Of a stretch of 64,000 bases of DNA, positions 37,377 to 45,674 are shown piece after piece. Position numbers and translations under genes: made by a program. The stretch's first letter is position 1. The number at the start of each line of letters is the position of its first letter. Source of the DNA: Haloferax massiliensis (GTDB lineage: Archaea > Halobacteriota > Halobacteria > Halobacteriales > Haloferacaceae). The stretch covers positions 137,364 through 201,363 of the forward strand of contig NZ_CSTE01000001.1 in the NCBI RefSeq assembly GCF_001368915.1, written 5' to 3'. Under the pieces are notes generated by a model. That model worked only from the letters and a program-made list of their open reading frames with translations, had not been told where the DNA came from and did no database searches.

Positions 37377-37718
37377 ATGAGCATAGAGCACGTGGACGGC
37401 GACCGCGCCCAAAAAAAGGAACTCCGAAAGGAGCATCCGAGTGGATGGCTCTACTTGACGCAGCACGACGCTATCCCGATCCTGGTAGACGCGTTGCTCG
37501 ACCTGCCGCCGAACCGCGAATTCAACAAAACCGAATTCGCGGAGCACGCTGGCGTCACGCGCCAGACCGTCGGTAACTACACGGACCTCCTGCTCGAAGT
37601 CGAACTCATCAAGGAGGTCGCGAACACGTCTCCCCGCCGGTATCGGGTTGCCGACAGTAGCGTCGTCCGGGAACTTTACGAGTTGAACAGCGCTCTCAAC
37701 AACGTCGGCAACGAGTAG
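37377..37718 (+). CDS. winged-helix DNA-binding protein
   Basis: A 113-residue protein with a helix-turn-helix (NKTEFAEHAGVTRQTVGNYT) and a following wing (LIKEVANTSPRRYRV). It resembles many small haloarchaeal winged-helix regulators. The ATG at 37377 fits a TATA at about 37347-37354 (leaderless). It probably binds the palindrome at 37318-37333; targets otherwise unknown. Confidence 0.7.
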   Translation: MSIEHVDGDRAQKKELRKEHPSGWLYLTQHDAIPILVDALLDLPPNREFNKTEFAEHAGVTRQTVGNYTDLLLEVELIKEVANTSPRRYRVADSSVVRELYELNSALNNVGNE

Positions 37719-37896
37719 GTCGCCCCAGAGGTGGGTGCTTGATAAATCCCCGTCTATCCTCTAATATTCGTTCCGAACGGTGACAGATACACCCTCTAAG
37801 TCTTGCACGACTTTTCTGACAGCGTTCGGGGAGGTCTCTGTGGCCGTGTTGAGCTCAAAGCACGAGTCGGTCAGAGATTTCGTCCAGCAAAGAGCC

Positions 37897-38181
37897 TCAA
37901 TCGTCGTCGGCAGTGTACGCTCCACCACGACGCTTGATTCGAGCGACAACCATCCGCTGTTCGGATTGACGGAAGGTCACGGCTAAGCGGAACTCACCGA
38001 TGCGTACCTTCTTGTGCAGACTGTTCTGGAGTGGTTCACCATAGTCCGGTGGATCTCGCCACGGCGAGTCGACAATCTCGTCAAGCTTGTTCAGTATCCG
38101 CTCTTGCTCAGATGGAGAAAGAGATGAAAGGTCGTCCTGTGCTGTCGATGTGAGTTCCCATGTCCAGTCGCCCTCACTCAT
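37897..38181 (-). CDS. RelE/ParE-family toxin
   Basis: A 94-residue protein with the RelE/ParE pattern: N-terminal helices with LSPSEQERILNKLDEIVDSP, then the beta core KVRIGEFRLAVTFRQSEQRM ending IKRRGGAY. RelE toxins cut ribosome-bound mRNA or otherwise stop growth until the antitoxin neutralises them. The start at 38181 (MSEGDWTW) gives an 8-base overlap with the upstream antitoxin gene. Confidence 0.8.
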   Translation of the reverse strand: MSEGDWTWELTSTAQDDLSSLSPSEQERILNKLDEIVDSPWRDPPDYGEPLQNSLHKKVRIGEFRLAVTFRQSEQRMVVARIKRRGGAYTADDD

Positions 38182-38458
38182 CACTGTCCGTTCCGAACTG
38201 CTCGCGGGCTTCGTCGGCATTCATCGTCCGTCCTGCACGGATGTCCTCCTCTGCCTGGAGGAGAGCAATGAGTTCATCGCGGTCGAACGTCGGGAATTCG
38301 ATCGCGTCTCGGAGGGTGTAACGGATGAATTCGCTTCGGCTGTTGAACCCACGTCCCTGCCATGTGCTGTCTATTTCATCGAGAAACGACTGCGTGACTT
38401 TGAAATTCACCGTGACAATCTCGTCATCACCATTTGAACCCGTGGTTGCTTCAGACAT
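38174..38458 (-). CDS. ribbon-helix-helix antitoxin
   Basis: A 94-residue protein whose N-terminal half is a ribbon-helix-helix DNA-binding fold (IVTVNFKVTQSFLDEIDSTW, then FNSRSEFIRYTLRDAIE). The acidic C-terminal half should wrap the toxin encoded downstream. Antitoxin-first order with overlap is typical of type II modules, which autoregulate through the RHH domain. The ATG at 38458 lies about 25 bases from a TATA-like TTTAGTAAG (38478-38486). Confidence 0.8.
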   Translation of the reverse strand: MSEATTGSNGDDEIVTVNFKVTQSFLDEIDSTWQGRGFNSRSEFIRYTLRDAIEFPTFDRDELIALLQAEEDIRAGRTMNADEAREQFGTDSDE

Positions 38459-38688
38459 ACGCAAGTATTACGTTCGTCTTACTAAATCAATTTCGGCGGG
38501 TGCTGTCTGCTGCATACACTCTCTGTACGCAGCACGCTCTTTCTGAACAAGTCGAGACGACAGGGGAATGCGTGCATCGCCACGCGTCAGATACGGAGGA
38601 GACGATGCGGGCAGACCTGGCTGGGTGAGAGCCGTCTACGTCGAAGCGGCGATACGGCGGGGAGCAGCGGACGGGAGACGGCGGGCGT

Positions 38689-39897
38689 TTAGTCGTCTCT
38701 GACCCACCGGCGGCCGGTGAACAACAGCGCAGTCACCACGAGACCACCGAAGAAGCCACTGAGCAGGAACGTCGATGAGTTCGAGGGGTCCGTACTACCG
38801 AGGTTCACGGTGAGTGCGTTCGCGCCCGAGGCGGTTGTCGACGAATCGAACTGGACCGACTGCGTCGCCCGGCCGGTCGTCTCGCCGACGTCGTACGTCG
38901 CGGAGACCGTTGCGGTGTCCGACGGGCGCTCGTTGACCTCGACGACGACCGTCTCCGAGGTCGCGGCGGCGACCGACCGAAGCGAGGTCGTCGGCAGTGC
39001 CGACCGGTTCGACGCACCCGAAATCACGACGTTGTCGATGGGTGCGTTCCCGTGGTTGGTGACTCGATACCGAACGGCGACCGAGTCGTTTTCCTCGAAG
39101 GCGGTCGCGTAGACCGACACGTCGTCCCGGAGCGGCTCGACCTGCATGGTGTCGAACGCGTCGACGGTTTCGCCGTCGTTGTAACGGAGCGTCGCCTTGA
39201 GCGCGGTTTCGCCCGCCTCCGACGGTTCGACCGTGAACTCGTAGGTCGTCGAGTTCTCCGCGGCGAGGACCGGCGTGAGCGCGGTCTGAGCCTGCATCCC
39301 GCCGGTAACCGAGTCGAGTCGGAGCGACAGGTCCGTCAGCGCCTCGTCGTCGCCGTTCGACACCGTGACCGCCACGGTGGTCTCAGTCTCGGCGACCGCT
39401 TGGCGGGTCTCGATTTGGACCCGCGGCGGAACTGTCGTCGACGTGCTCGGTTCCGAGACCGTGACGAACACCGGATGCTTGAGGTGGACGATTTCCGACG
39501 TCGCGCCATCGGAGTCGTAATACCGACCGCGGACGTGAACCGTCAGTCGCTTATCACCGGCGGTGGCGAAGCGCGCACTAATCGGCACTTCGGCGGTATC
39601 GCCGGCACCGAGAACGCCGATCTGGTTCGCCTCGCTGTGTTTCGTTCCAGAACGGTCCTCCACCGTCACCTCCGTGATTTCGAAACTGCCGCTTCCCGAA
39701 CTGGAATGACTAATTGTCGGAGTTATTATAATACGGTCGCCGGTTTCCGGTTCGTCGTCGGACACGCTCACCCCGGTTACTGCGGTATGTGCGGGCGACG
39801 CCGCCGCACCCCCCACTGCACTTCCAACCGTGAGTAAACAAACAACCGTTACTAATCCAACTAATACACCGTTCTTCGGGTCGAATTTCGATGTCAT
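38689..39897 (-). CDS. iron-box-controlled secreted CARDB-like protein
   Basis: A 402-residue exported protein: signal helix (about 10-33), two or three Ig-like CARDB repeats (about 40-360) and a C-terminal anchor (FLLSGFFGGLVVTALLFTG) with a basic tail. It is a paralogue of the MacB-operon protein at 12978-14168 (common FATAGDKRLTVHV/FASAGEKQLRVHV and PVFVTV/PVIVNV). Two DtxR-type boxes flank its TATA. No transporter gene adjoins it. Iron control suggests a role in iron acquisition or in envelope change under iron limitation; this is inference. Confidence 0.78.
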   Translation of the reverse strand: MTSKFDPKNGVLVGLVTVVCLLTVGSAVGGAAASPAHTAVTGVSVSDDEPETGDRIIITPTISHSSSGSGSFEITEVTVEDRSGTKHSEANQIGVLGAGDTAEVPISARFATAGDKRLTVHVRGRYYDSDGATSEIVHLKHPVFVTVSEPSTSTTVPPRVQIETRQAVAETETTVAVTVSNGDDEALTDLSLRLDSVTGGMQAQTALTPVLAAENSTTYEFTVEPSEAGETALKATLRYNDGETVDAFDTMQVEPLRDDVSVYATAFEENDSVAVRYRVTNHGNAPIDNVVISGASNRSALPTTSLRSVAAATSETVVVEVNERPSDTATVSATYDVGETTGRATQSVQFDSSTTASGANALTVNLGSTDPSNSSTFLLSGFFGGLVVTALLFTGRRWVRDD

Positions 39898-39903
39898 GCG
39901 AAT

Positions 39904-39919
39904 TTTAGGCTCGCCTAAA
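39904..39919. promoter_or_regulatory. iron box proximal to the start at 39897
   Basis: TTTAGGCTCGCCTAAA differs from the perfect palindrome at 4206-4221 by a single base. It sits between a TATA-like TTTTTATCT (about 39922-39931, minus strand) and the ATG, where it would occlude initiation. Confidence 0.75.
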
Positions 39920-39938
39920 TAGATAAAAATGCGTCGAT

Positions 39939-39954
39939 TTTAGGCCGGCCTAAT
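39939..39954. promoter_or_regulatory. iron box distal to the start at 39897
   Basis: TTTAGGCCGGCCTAAT contains a 14-bp perfect palindrome and lies just upstream of the TATA. With the proximal site it repeats the two-box layout at 5467-5518. Confidence 0.7.
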
Positions 39955-40056
39955 ACGGTGGACAGGGGGAGTCAGCGAGCAGGAACAGGAGTTAATAGTC
40001 ATCTGACACAATGGGACTGTCCCGCCATCAGCGACGAATTGTGCTAGAAAGATAGC

Positions 40057-40341
40057 TCAAGGAAAGAGTCGACCAGTTTGCCACTCCCAGACCAGTTCCG
40101 ACCCCAACCAGACGACCAGCCAGACCGTTGCGAGGACGAAGACGAGGGCGGTAATCGACAACAGGTGGAGCGGCCGCGTGACCGCGAGCAAGAGCGGATA
40201 AAACAGAAACAGTACCGCCGCCACCGCGCCGAGGCCGATCAGACTACAGACGTACCGCTCAGTCGCGTCAATCTGTGCGGGCTGGACCACTTGCTGTGTC
40301 GGTTGGTCATCGTCAGGCACGCCCCCATGTTGGTTGTACAT
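40057..40341 (-). CDS. small two-helix membrane protein
   Basis: A 94-residue protein with a polar Gln-rich N-terminus and two predicted membrane helices (VCSLIGLGAVAAVLFLFYPL and LLSITALVFVLATVWLVVWL). No family is recognised. A TATA-like TTTATAATAA at about 40374-40383 implies a short leader. Neighbours give no clue to function. Confidence 0.55.
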   Translation of the reverse strand: MYNQHGGVPDDDQPTQQVVQPAQIDATERYVCSLIGLGAVAAVLFLFYPLLLAVTRPLHLLSITALVFVLATVWLVVWLGSELVWEWQTGRLFP

Positions 40342-40462
40342 CTGTTATCCCCCTACATGGATACTACATCAACAATTATTATAAATTTAGCGTCGTGGCG
40401 ACACGACAGTCGACGAACAGTTGTCTGACGGAATCTTGATTAGAACTGTCCGAGTGGACTGC

Positions 40463-40963
40463 ATGATGCCACTGTCAAATTCGCCGGACGAACCGGCGGC
40501 CGATCGGGCACAGTCTGGCTCTCGCGACGGGGTCACACGTCGACGAGTGCTGCAAGCGTCGGCCGGAACGGGGGCGCTCTTGCTCGCGACGGGGACGGCG
40601 GCCGCGAACGGCAAAGGCGGCCAAGCGATCGTCAAGGAAGACGAGTACTACCCGGACGAGTCGTTCGTCATCCTCGAAGTTGAGTCGTGCGACAACCAGA
40701 CGCCTGACGGTTCCTGTCGCGACGATTCGCTTCCGTTCCGGTGTGAGGGTCAAGGCGGACGGTTCCCCCCGGGCAAAGGCGGCGCGCTTCCGTTCCCGTG
40801 GTGGAACTTCAAATACGAGAGCGGCCCGCTCGAAGGGGAACTGCTTCGGATCTATACGCGGGACAACAGCATCGACACGGACAGCACCTACCGCTGGACC
40901 CGAAAGGAAAAAGACTGCCCCGAGACGCCCGACTACTACCAAGTCGGGTTCGCTCGCGACTAG
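40463..40963 (+). CDS. Tat-exported cysteine-containing protein
   Basis: From ATG 40463, a 166-residue protein with a Tat signal (TRRRVLQASAGTGALLLATG) and cleavage near TAAANG. The mature part has four Cys (in VESCDNQTPDGSC, FRCEG and KDCPE), compatible with two disulfides or metal binding, and aromatic-rich PFPWWNFKY. The twin-arginine route exports it folded. No lipobox and no anchor, so it is probably released. Family not recognised. Confidence 0.65.
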   Translation: MMPLSNSPDEPAADRAQSGSRDGVTRRRVLQASAGTGALLLATGTAAANGKGGQAIVKEDEYYPDESFVILEVESCDNQTPDGSCRDDSLPFRCEGQGGRFPPGKGGALPFPWWNFKYESGPLEGELLRIYTRDNSIDTDSTYRWTRKEKDCPETPDYYQVGFARD

Positions 40964-41159
40964 TACCACGGACCGTTTCATTCGGACACCTTGGACCGAG
41001 TCTCATTTCGACTGCCTCAAGCCGACTGGATGTCAGATCTTCGCGTTTTCGTGTAGAAGAAATATCAGCGCCTCGGTTCGAATCAGAGCGCACCGAGAAG
41101 ACACCACATAAGAGGTAGACGGTCTAGAAACACTTTTTAGATTAGATTAGCTATTAGAC

Positions 41160-41254
41160 ATGATGGTTGGGTTGTACGATATCATACGTCGCGGTACTCG
41201 GAACGTACCCGGACGGGGAACGACCGATGAGTGGGGACGCCACAGCGATGAGTG
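41160..41254 (+). CDS. possible leaderless 31-aa ORF
   Basis: An ATG at 41160 lies about 24 bases after a TATA-like TTTTAGATTAG (41135-41145). The frame encodes 31 residues starting MMVGLYDIIRRGTRN and ends at TGA 41252-41254, overlapping the ATG of the next small ORF (41248) in an ATGAGTGA arrangement. It may be a real small protein or a translated leader. Confidence 0.35.
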
Positions 41255-41406
41255 AGCAGTCAACGTTCGTCGAACAGACCAAGGTCCACCTGCACAAGGC
41301 GCTCGAAACCGAGGACCCCGACGAGAAGAACTTCCACCTCCGGAATGCGCTCCAACTCTGTGCGTGGGACGAGGTGACCGAACGAGCGGAATCGGACGAC
41401 GACTGA
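41248..41406 (+). CDS. small haloarchaeal protein of unknown function
   Basis: A 52-residue acidic protein starting MSEQSTFVEQTKVHLHKALE, predicted largely helical, with a Cys/Trp pair (LCAWDEV) near the end. In-frame ATG 41227 is an alternative start seven codons upstream. Overlap with the preceding 31-aa ORF favours the start at 41248. No function can be assigned. Confidence 0.5.
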   Translation: MSEQSTFVEQTKVHLHKALETEDPDEKNFHLRNALQLCAWDEVTERAESDDD

Positions 41407-41442
41407 CATCTTTCTCACCGCAGCCACATTAAGTCTGTATAC

Positions 41443-41459
41443 CAAGGGACTCCCTTGGA
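41443..41459. terminator. inverted repeat after the small gene
   Basis: CCAAGGG and CCCTTGG pair around ACT, a 7-bp perfect stem about 40 bases after the stop at 41406. A T-run (TTTTTT) follows about 20 bases later. It may be a terminator. Confidence 0.45.
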
Positions 41460-42121
41460 CACGGGTCGGTGACCTTACCGTTTTTTCGTCTCCGGTGTGG
41501 AAATAGTCGCGTTGGTAGTTCGAACAATAGTGTCAAGAATATAATATAATTCAGATATATATTGTTTCCATACATGAATTACAGTAATCTGAGTCGGTGG
41601 TTTTTGTTCTGAGACCGTATGTTGGTCGAGTTATTATGCTTCATAGATTACTTGTTCCAGTTTTTCATATGATTTCGGGATATGAGCTTCCAATATAATG
41701 TGACGATATAGACAGCCCCAATTTTACTAGCTGAACAGAATATATCTGAATCTGATTATTTGCGTCCGCGTGGGTGCGCTCACAGCAGCCGGAGCGGCGT
41801 CACGGAGGGCCACGGGACAGCCGACCCCGTCACGAACGCCACGGCAGTCCGCGCGCGTCGTTCAGCAACTACTCACTTGAGGCGAGCCAGTTCGGTGGCG
41901 AATCGCGATTTTGGCTCCGGCTCCGTGATAGCCACAGACCACTGAGAGAGACTGTCTGCCTGCTGTGACAGTCGCTCAATCTGTCTTTAATAGCACTCCC
42001 ACCGAATGAATGGGTAAGCCCCACAGGCAGATCGCACACAGTCGACAGGCGTCGCACCCGATTTCGCGGCTCGACCGCCATCGCCCGCCGATCACCCCCT
42101 GTCCGGGCACAGGACATTCAA
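41460..42121. other. AT-rich then GC-rich intergenic region
   Basis: Between 41500 and 41760 the DNA is strongly AT-rich without a supportable gene. From 41760 to 42121 it is GC-rich but encodes nothing recognisable. The pilin promoter must lie near the end of it. Confidence 0.4.
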
Positions 42122-42595
42122 ATGCAACTCACAACCCTCTTCAAAGACGAATCCGCTGTCTCACCGGTCATCGGCGTGATTCTGATGGTCGCGATTACCG
42201 TCATCCTCGCGGCCGTCATCGGCACGTTCGTTCTCGGCCTCGGCGACCAAGTCGGTGACACGTCCCCACAGGCGAGTTTCAGCTTCGACTTTGACAACGA
42301 CGTATCCGACACCGACACCGACGCCCAGCTCGTCATCACGCACGAATCCGGGACCAGCATCTCGGCGGACCGCCTCACCGTGTCCGTCGACGGAACCGGC
42401 GTCGCCGCCGACACGACCGATGATTACCTGTTCAGCGATGATTTCCCGACGACCGTCGGAGCCGGTAGCTCCGCGACGGTCGTGAAGAACGCAACTGGGG
42501 ACGCCGTCTGGGAAGGCGAGTCCATCCGCGTCGTCTGGACCTCCGAATCCGGGTCGAACTCCGCCACCCTGCACTCCCAGACCGCACCGCAGTAA
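42122..42595 (+). CDS. pilA2: type IV pilin (archaeal PilA family)
   Basis: A 157-residue pilin with a class III signal: charged [12 protein letters not shown] followed by the invariant Haloferax hydrophobic domain [20 protein letters not shown], ending FVLGLG. PibD prepilin peptidase should cut after the Ala before VSPVIG; the H-domain then forms the pilus core, and the acidic Ig-like C-terminus faces outward. These pili mediate surface adhesion. Position beside an agl6-like gene matches, from memory, H. volcanii pilA2 next to agl6, so the symbol is by synteny and is tentative. Confidence 0.88.
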   Translation: MQLTTLFKDESAVSPVIGVILMVAITVILAAVIGTFVLGLGDQVGDTSPQASFSFDFDNDVSDTDTDAQLVITHESGTSISADRLTVSVDGTGVAADTTDDYLFSDDFPTTVGAGSSATVVKNATGDAVWEGESIRVVWTSESGSNSATLHSQTAPQ

Positions 42596-42909
42596 CCACG
42601 CCGTCACCCTTTCTTCGTCGAAGCGATTACGCCCGTTAGAACCTGAGACAGTTCACAGCGTTGTTCTAACACCGATATGGTCGTTATATCTCTTCGAATG
42701 GCGTCCGTCCTCCCGTGAAGTACGACCACACAAGTAGCCCATCAGAACACTCTAGAGAGCCTGTAATTCCTAACACACCCTCAGACAGGGAGAGGCCAAA
42801 TTCTTTATAGGTGTGCTTTCGTCTATCTGATAGTACGCGTCAACTCGGAGTGTGTACGCTTGCCGTCTCTCGCAGGCACACCCAATAGTGACACGGAGGA
42901 ATCCAGTAA
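42596..42909. other. leader region of the glycosyltransferase gene
   Basis: It holds a TATA-like TTCTTTATAGG at about 42800-42811 and a GGAGG ribosome binding site at 42895-42899, 11 bases before the ATG at 42910. The transcript would have a leader of about 75 nt, unusual beside the leaderless genes downstream. Confidence 0.5.
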
Positions 42910-44151
42910 ATGAGTACGAGATCCCAACCAGAATCCCCCGTAGACGCTCCACAGGAGGGAGCGACGAACGGGCAGTCTGCCTCGGACATCCGCCTGAGCG
43001 GTGACGAGCTACTCCTGTCCGCGGACAGTGATATCGCCCCCACCCTCTCGGTCGTGATGCCCACCCTCAACGAAGAAGGGGGCATCGCCCAGTGTATCGA
43101 GTGGGTCAAAGCCGCCCTCGAAGACATGCAGATTTACGGCGAGGTCGTCGTCGCCGATAGCTCGACCGACCGCACGCCCGAGATTGCGGCAGAGAATGGG
43201 GCGATCGTCGTCGAGCCCGACGGCAAGGGCTACGGCTACGCGTATTTGTACGCGTTCGAGCGCGTCCGCGGCGACTACATCGCCATGGGCGACGCCGACT
43301 GTACCTACGACTTCGAGGAGCTTCCCAAGCTGTTGAATATGGTTCGGTCGGGTGATGCGGATATGGCCATGGGCTCGCGTCTGGAGGGTGAGATTTTGCC
43401 CGGCTCGATGCCGCCGCTACACGAACACGTCGGGAATCCATTGTTGACGAAGTTCTTGAACGTGTTTTACGGCGCTGGCGTGAGTGACGCGCATAGTGGA
43501 ATGCGTGTGTTTACTCGGGACGCCTGGGAGACGATGGACTGCTCGTCGACGGGCATGGAGTTCGCCAGCGAGATGATCATGGAAGCCGGCGCGAAGGACT
43601 TGGAGATAGAAGAGAAACCGATTACCTACCATCCCCGAGAGGGCGAGGCGAACTTAGAGAGTTTCCCCGATGGCTGGCGACACGTTCGGTTCATGCTCGT
43701 GAACGCGCCGGGGTACCTGTTTTCGGCTCCCGGGTTCGGGCTGTCCGTGATTGGTGTGGCGGCGTTGCTGTTGGCGTGGACTGGGCTGGAGGTCGGGGGC
43801 GCGCAGTTCGGGATTCACACCGGGATTGGCGGTGGGTTACTGACGCTCGCTGGCTTCCAGTTGATGCTGTTCGGCGCGTTCTCGACGGCGTCTTCGGACC
43901 CGGTCCGTGGTGCGTCGGATCCGTTTACGACCTGGTTCACAGAGCGACTGTCGCTTGAGCGAGGGGCGACGATTGGCTCACTCGTGTTGCTCGGTGGGCT
44001 AGCGTACGGTGGGTTCCTCGCGTTTACGTGGGTCACGAGTGGCTTTAGTGCGCTTCCGATTGCGGTTGCCGACGTCGTGGCGACCGTGGCCGTCGTGCTT
44101 GGCCTGCAGATGGTGTTTGGGTCGTTCCTGTTGGGCTCTCTTGGGGAATAA
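42910..44151 (+). CDS. agl6: membrane-anchored family 2 glycosyltransferase, Agl6-like
   Basis: A 413-residue protein: GT2 catalytic domain (about 45-265) with SVVMPTLNEEGGIAQCIEWV, VVADSSTDRTPEIA and the metal-binding GDADCTYDFEELPKLL, then three or four C-terminal helices. Dolichol-phosphate mannose synthase-like enzymes of this type charge dolichol phosphate with the first sugar of an N-glycan. In H. volcanii agl6 is the GT of the low-salt N-glycosylation set next to pilA2. The name rests on this context and on domain layout. Confidence 0.8.
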   Translation: MSTRSQPESPVDAPQEGATNGQSASDIRLSGDELLLSADSDIAPTLSVVMPTLNEEGGIAQCIEWVKAALEDMQIYGEVVVADSSTDRTPEIAAENGAIVVEPDGKGYGYAYLYAFERVRGDYIAMGDADCTYDFEELPKLLNMVRSGDADMAMGSRLEGEILPGSMPPLHEHVGNPLLTKFLNVFYGAGVSDAHSGMRVFTRDAWETMDCSSTGMEFASEMIMEAGAKDLEIEEKPITYHPREGEANLESFPDGWRHVRFMLVNAPGYLFSAPGFGLSVIGVAALLLAWTGLEVGGAQFGIHTGIGGGLLTLAGFQLMLFGAFSTASSDPVRGASDPFTTWFTERLSLERGATIGSLVLLGGLAYGGFLAFTWVTSGFSALPIAVADVVATVAVVLGLQMVFGSFLLGSLGE

Positions 44152-44217
44152 CTCACCTCCGACTCTTGGTTCTCTCACGCTATCGGCTCTGAGCTGACAA
44201 AGAATTGTTTTTCAACC

Positions 44218-44688
44218 TCAGTCGAGCGCGTCTAGATACCGCTCGACGTAGGGGTGGAGACCTTCGTACGGCGGTTCGAAGACCTTCAGTTGGCTGTGCT
44301 GAGTGTCCATTTCGAGGTTGTCGTCGTCAAGCGTCACCTCAAACGCGGTCGCAAGATAATGCTTTGAGTCGATGCCCTCGACGTCCGACGTGTCGTAGAA
44401 GTGTTCGAACGTACCGAGTCGTGACTCGATCGTCACGTCCACGCCTAGCTCTTCGTCGGCGACCCGGTGGAGGGCATCCGTCAGCGTCTCGTTTTTGAAT
44501 ACGGTCCCACCGGGGACGAACCACTCACCGCGTGCGGGTTCGTTCTCACGGAGCCCGAGGAGGACACCGCCCTCGTGGCGAATCACGAGGTCGACGGAAA
44601 CGATCGGAACGTTTGCGACGATTGCCTCCCACTCGTCATCGGGAATCCTCGTGGTTGACTCGTCCGCCTGGTTGCGCTGGTCAGCCAT
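44218..44688 (-). CDS. Nudix hydrolase, GDP-mannose hydrolase-like
   Basis: A 156-residue Nudix protein. The box reads GGTVFKNETLTDALHRVADEELGV, in which the usual RE pair is RV, the variation seen in GDP-mannose mannosyl hydrolases (Gmm). The preceding VDLVIRHEGGVLLGLRENEPARGEWFVPGG is also Gmm-like. It may clear or process nucleotide sugars for the adjacent glycan pathway. Its ATG directly follows the stop of the dehydratase gene (TAG then ATG), so the two are one operon. Confidence 0.8.
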   Translation of the reverse strand: MADQRNQADESTTRIPDDEWEAIVANVPIVSVDLVIRHEGGVLLGLRENEPARGEWFVPGGTVFKNETLTDALHRVADEELGVDVTIESRLGTFEHFYDTSDVEGIDSKHYLATAFEVTLDDDNLEMDTQHSQLKVFEPPYEGLHPYVERYLDALD

Positions 44689-45621
44689 CTATTCTTCGTC
44701 ACCGAGGTAGTAATCGACACACGCGTCGAGGCCGTCTTCGAAGCTCCACTCGGGCTCCCAGCCGAGTGCTTTCGTCTTCGTCGCGTCGATGGCGTAGCGC
44801 TGGTCGTGGCCCGCGCGGTCTTCGACGAATTCGATTTGGTCTTCTGAGCCGCCAACTGCCTCAAGAATCTTCTCCGTCGTTTCGAGGTTCGACAGTTCGA
44901 CGCCGCTGCCGATGTTGTACACCTCGCCGATATCGCCCTCTCGGAGGACCACATCGAGCGCTGCACAGTTGTCTTCGACGTAAATCCACTCGCGGACGTT
45001 CGAGCCGTCGCCGTAGACCGGGAGCGTCTCGCCGTTCGCGGCGCGCTGGATGAACTTCGGAATGAGTTTCTCCGGGTGCTGCCGCGGGCCGAAGTTGTTG
45101 CAGGTTCGCGTGATGAGCGTCGGCAGGTCGTGGGTTTCCCGGTAGCTCTGGACGAGCAGGTCCGCACCGGCTTTCGTCGCCGAGTAGGGATTTCGCGGCG
45201 CGAGTGGGTCGTCTTCCGTGAACTTCCCGTCGTGAATCTCGCCGTACACCTCGTCGGTCGAAATCTGGAGGAACCGGTCGATGTCCGCATCGAGGGCGGC
45301 GTCGAGGAGCGTCTGCGTCCCCTGAACGTTCGTCGAGACGAACGGCTCGGCCCCACCGATGGAGCGGTCGACGTGCGACTCCGCAGCAAAGTTCACGATG
45401 ACATCGGCATCGGCCACGAGGTCGTCAACGAGCTCGCGGTCTCGGATGTCACCCTCGACGAGCCGATGGTTCGGGTGGCCGAGATAGCCGGCGAGGTTGT
45501 CACGTGATCCGGCGTACGTGAGTGCGTCGAGCGTGACGACTGAATCGTCGCCGGTATCGAGCAGATACCGCACGAAGTTCGAACCGATGAATCCGGCACC
45601 ACCAGTAACGAGTACGTCCAT
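44689..45621 (-). CDS. agl12: dTDP-glucose 4,6-dehydratase
   Basis: A 310-residue extended SDR enzyme of the RmlB type: NAD-binding MDVLVTGGAGFIGSNFVRYL, STDEVYGEIHDGKFTEDDPL and the catalytic YSATKAGADLL (Tyr-x-x-x-Lys), followed by TRTCNNFGPRQHPEKLIPKF. It converts dTDP-glucose to dTDP-4-keto-6-deoxyglucose, the second step of dTDP-rhamnose synthesis. H. volcanii Agl12 has this activity. The ATG at 45621 is set by the Rossmann strand and by a TATA about 25 bases upstream (leaderless). Confidence 0.92.
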   Translation of the reverse strand: MDVLVTGGAGFIGSNFVRYLLDTGDDSVVTLDALTYAGSRDNLAGYLGHPNHRLVEGDIRDRELVDDLVADADVIVNFAAESHVDRSIGGAEPFVSTNVQGTQTLLDAALDADIDRFLQISTDEVYGEIHDGKFTEDDPLAPRNPYSATKAGADLLVQSYRETHDLPTLITRTCNNFGPRQHPEKLIPKFIQRAANGETLPVYGDGSNVREWIYVEDNCAALDVVLREGDIGEVYNIGSGVELSNLETTEKILEAVGGSEDQIEFVEDRAGHDQRYAIDATKTKALGWEPEWSFEDGLDACVDYYLGDEE

Positions 45622-45640
45622 ATGCCCCCAACAGAGGCAG

Positions 45641-45656
45641 CATATATTTACATTTT
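45641..45656. promoter_or_regulatory. shared divergent TATA region of dehydratase and reductase genes
   Basis: A single AT-rich element (CATATATTTACATTTT) lies 20-28 bases from the dehydratase ATG (45621, minus) and 19-28 bases from the reductase ATG (45675, plus). Both leaderless genes appear to use it in opposite directions. Confidence 0.55.
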
Positions 45657-45674
45657 CATCAACACAACGAGTAC

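Noticed and set aside
37761-37949. 62-aa minus-strand ORF ending VQDLEGVSVTVRNEY, overlapping the toxin gene end
   Set aside because: It overlaps the RelE-like gene by over 50 bases, has no convincing start signal, and its resemblance to a HalOD1-type segment is too weak.
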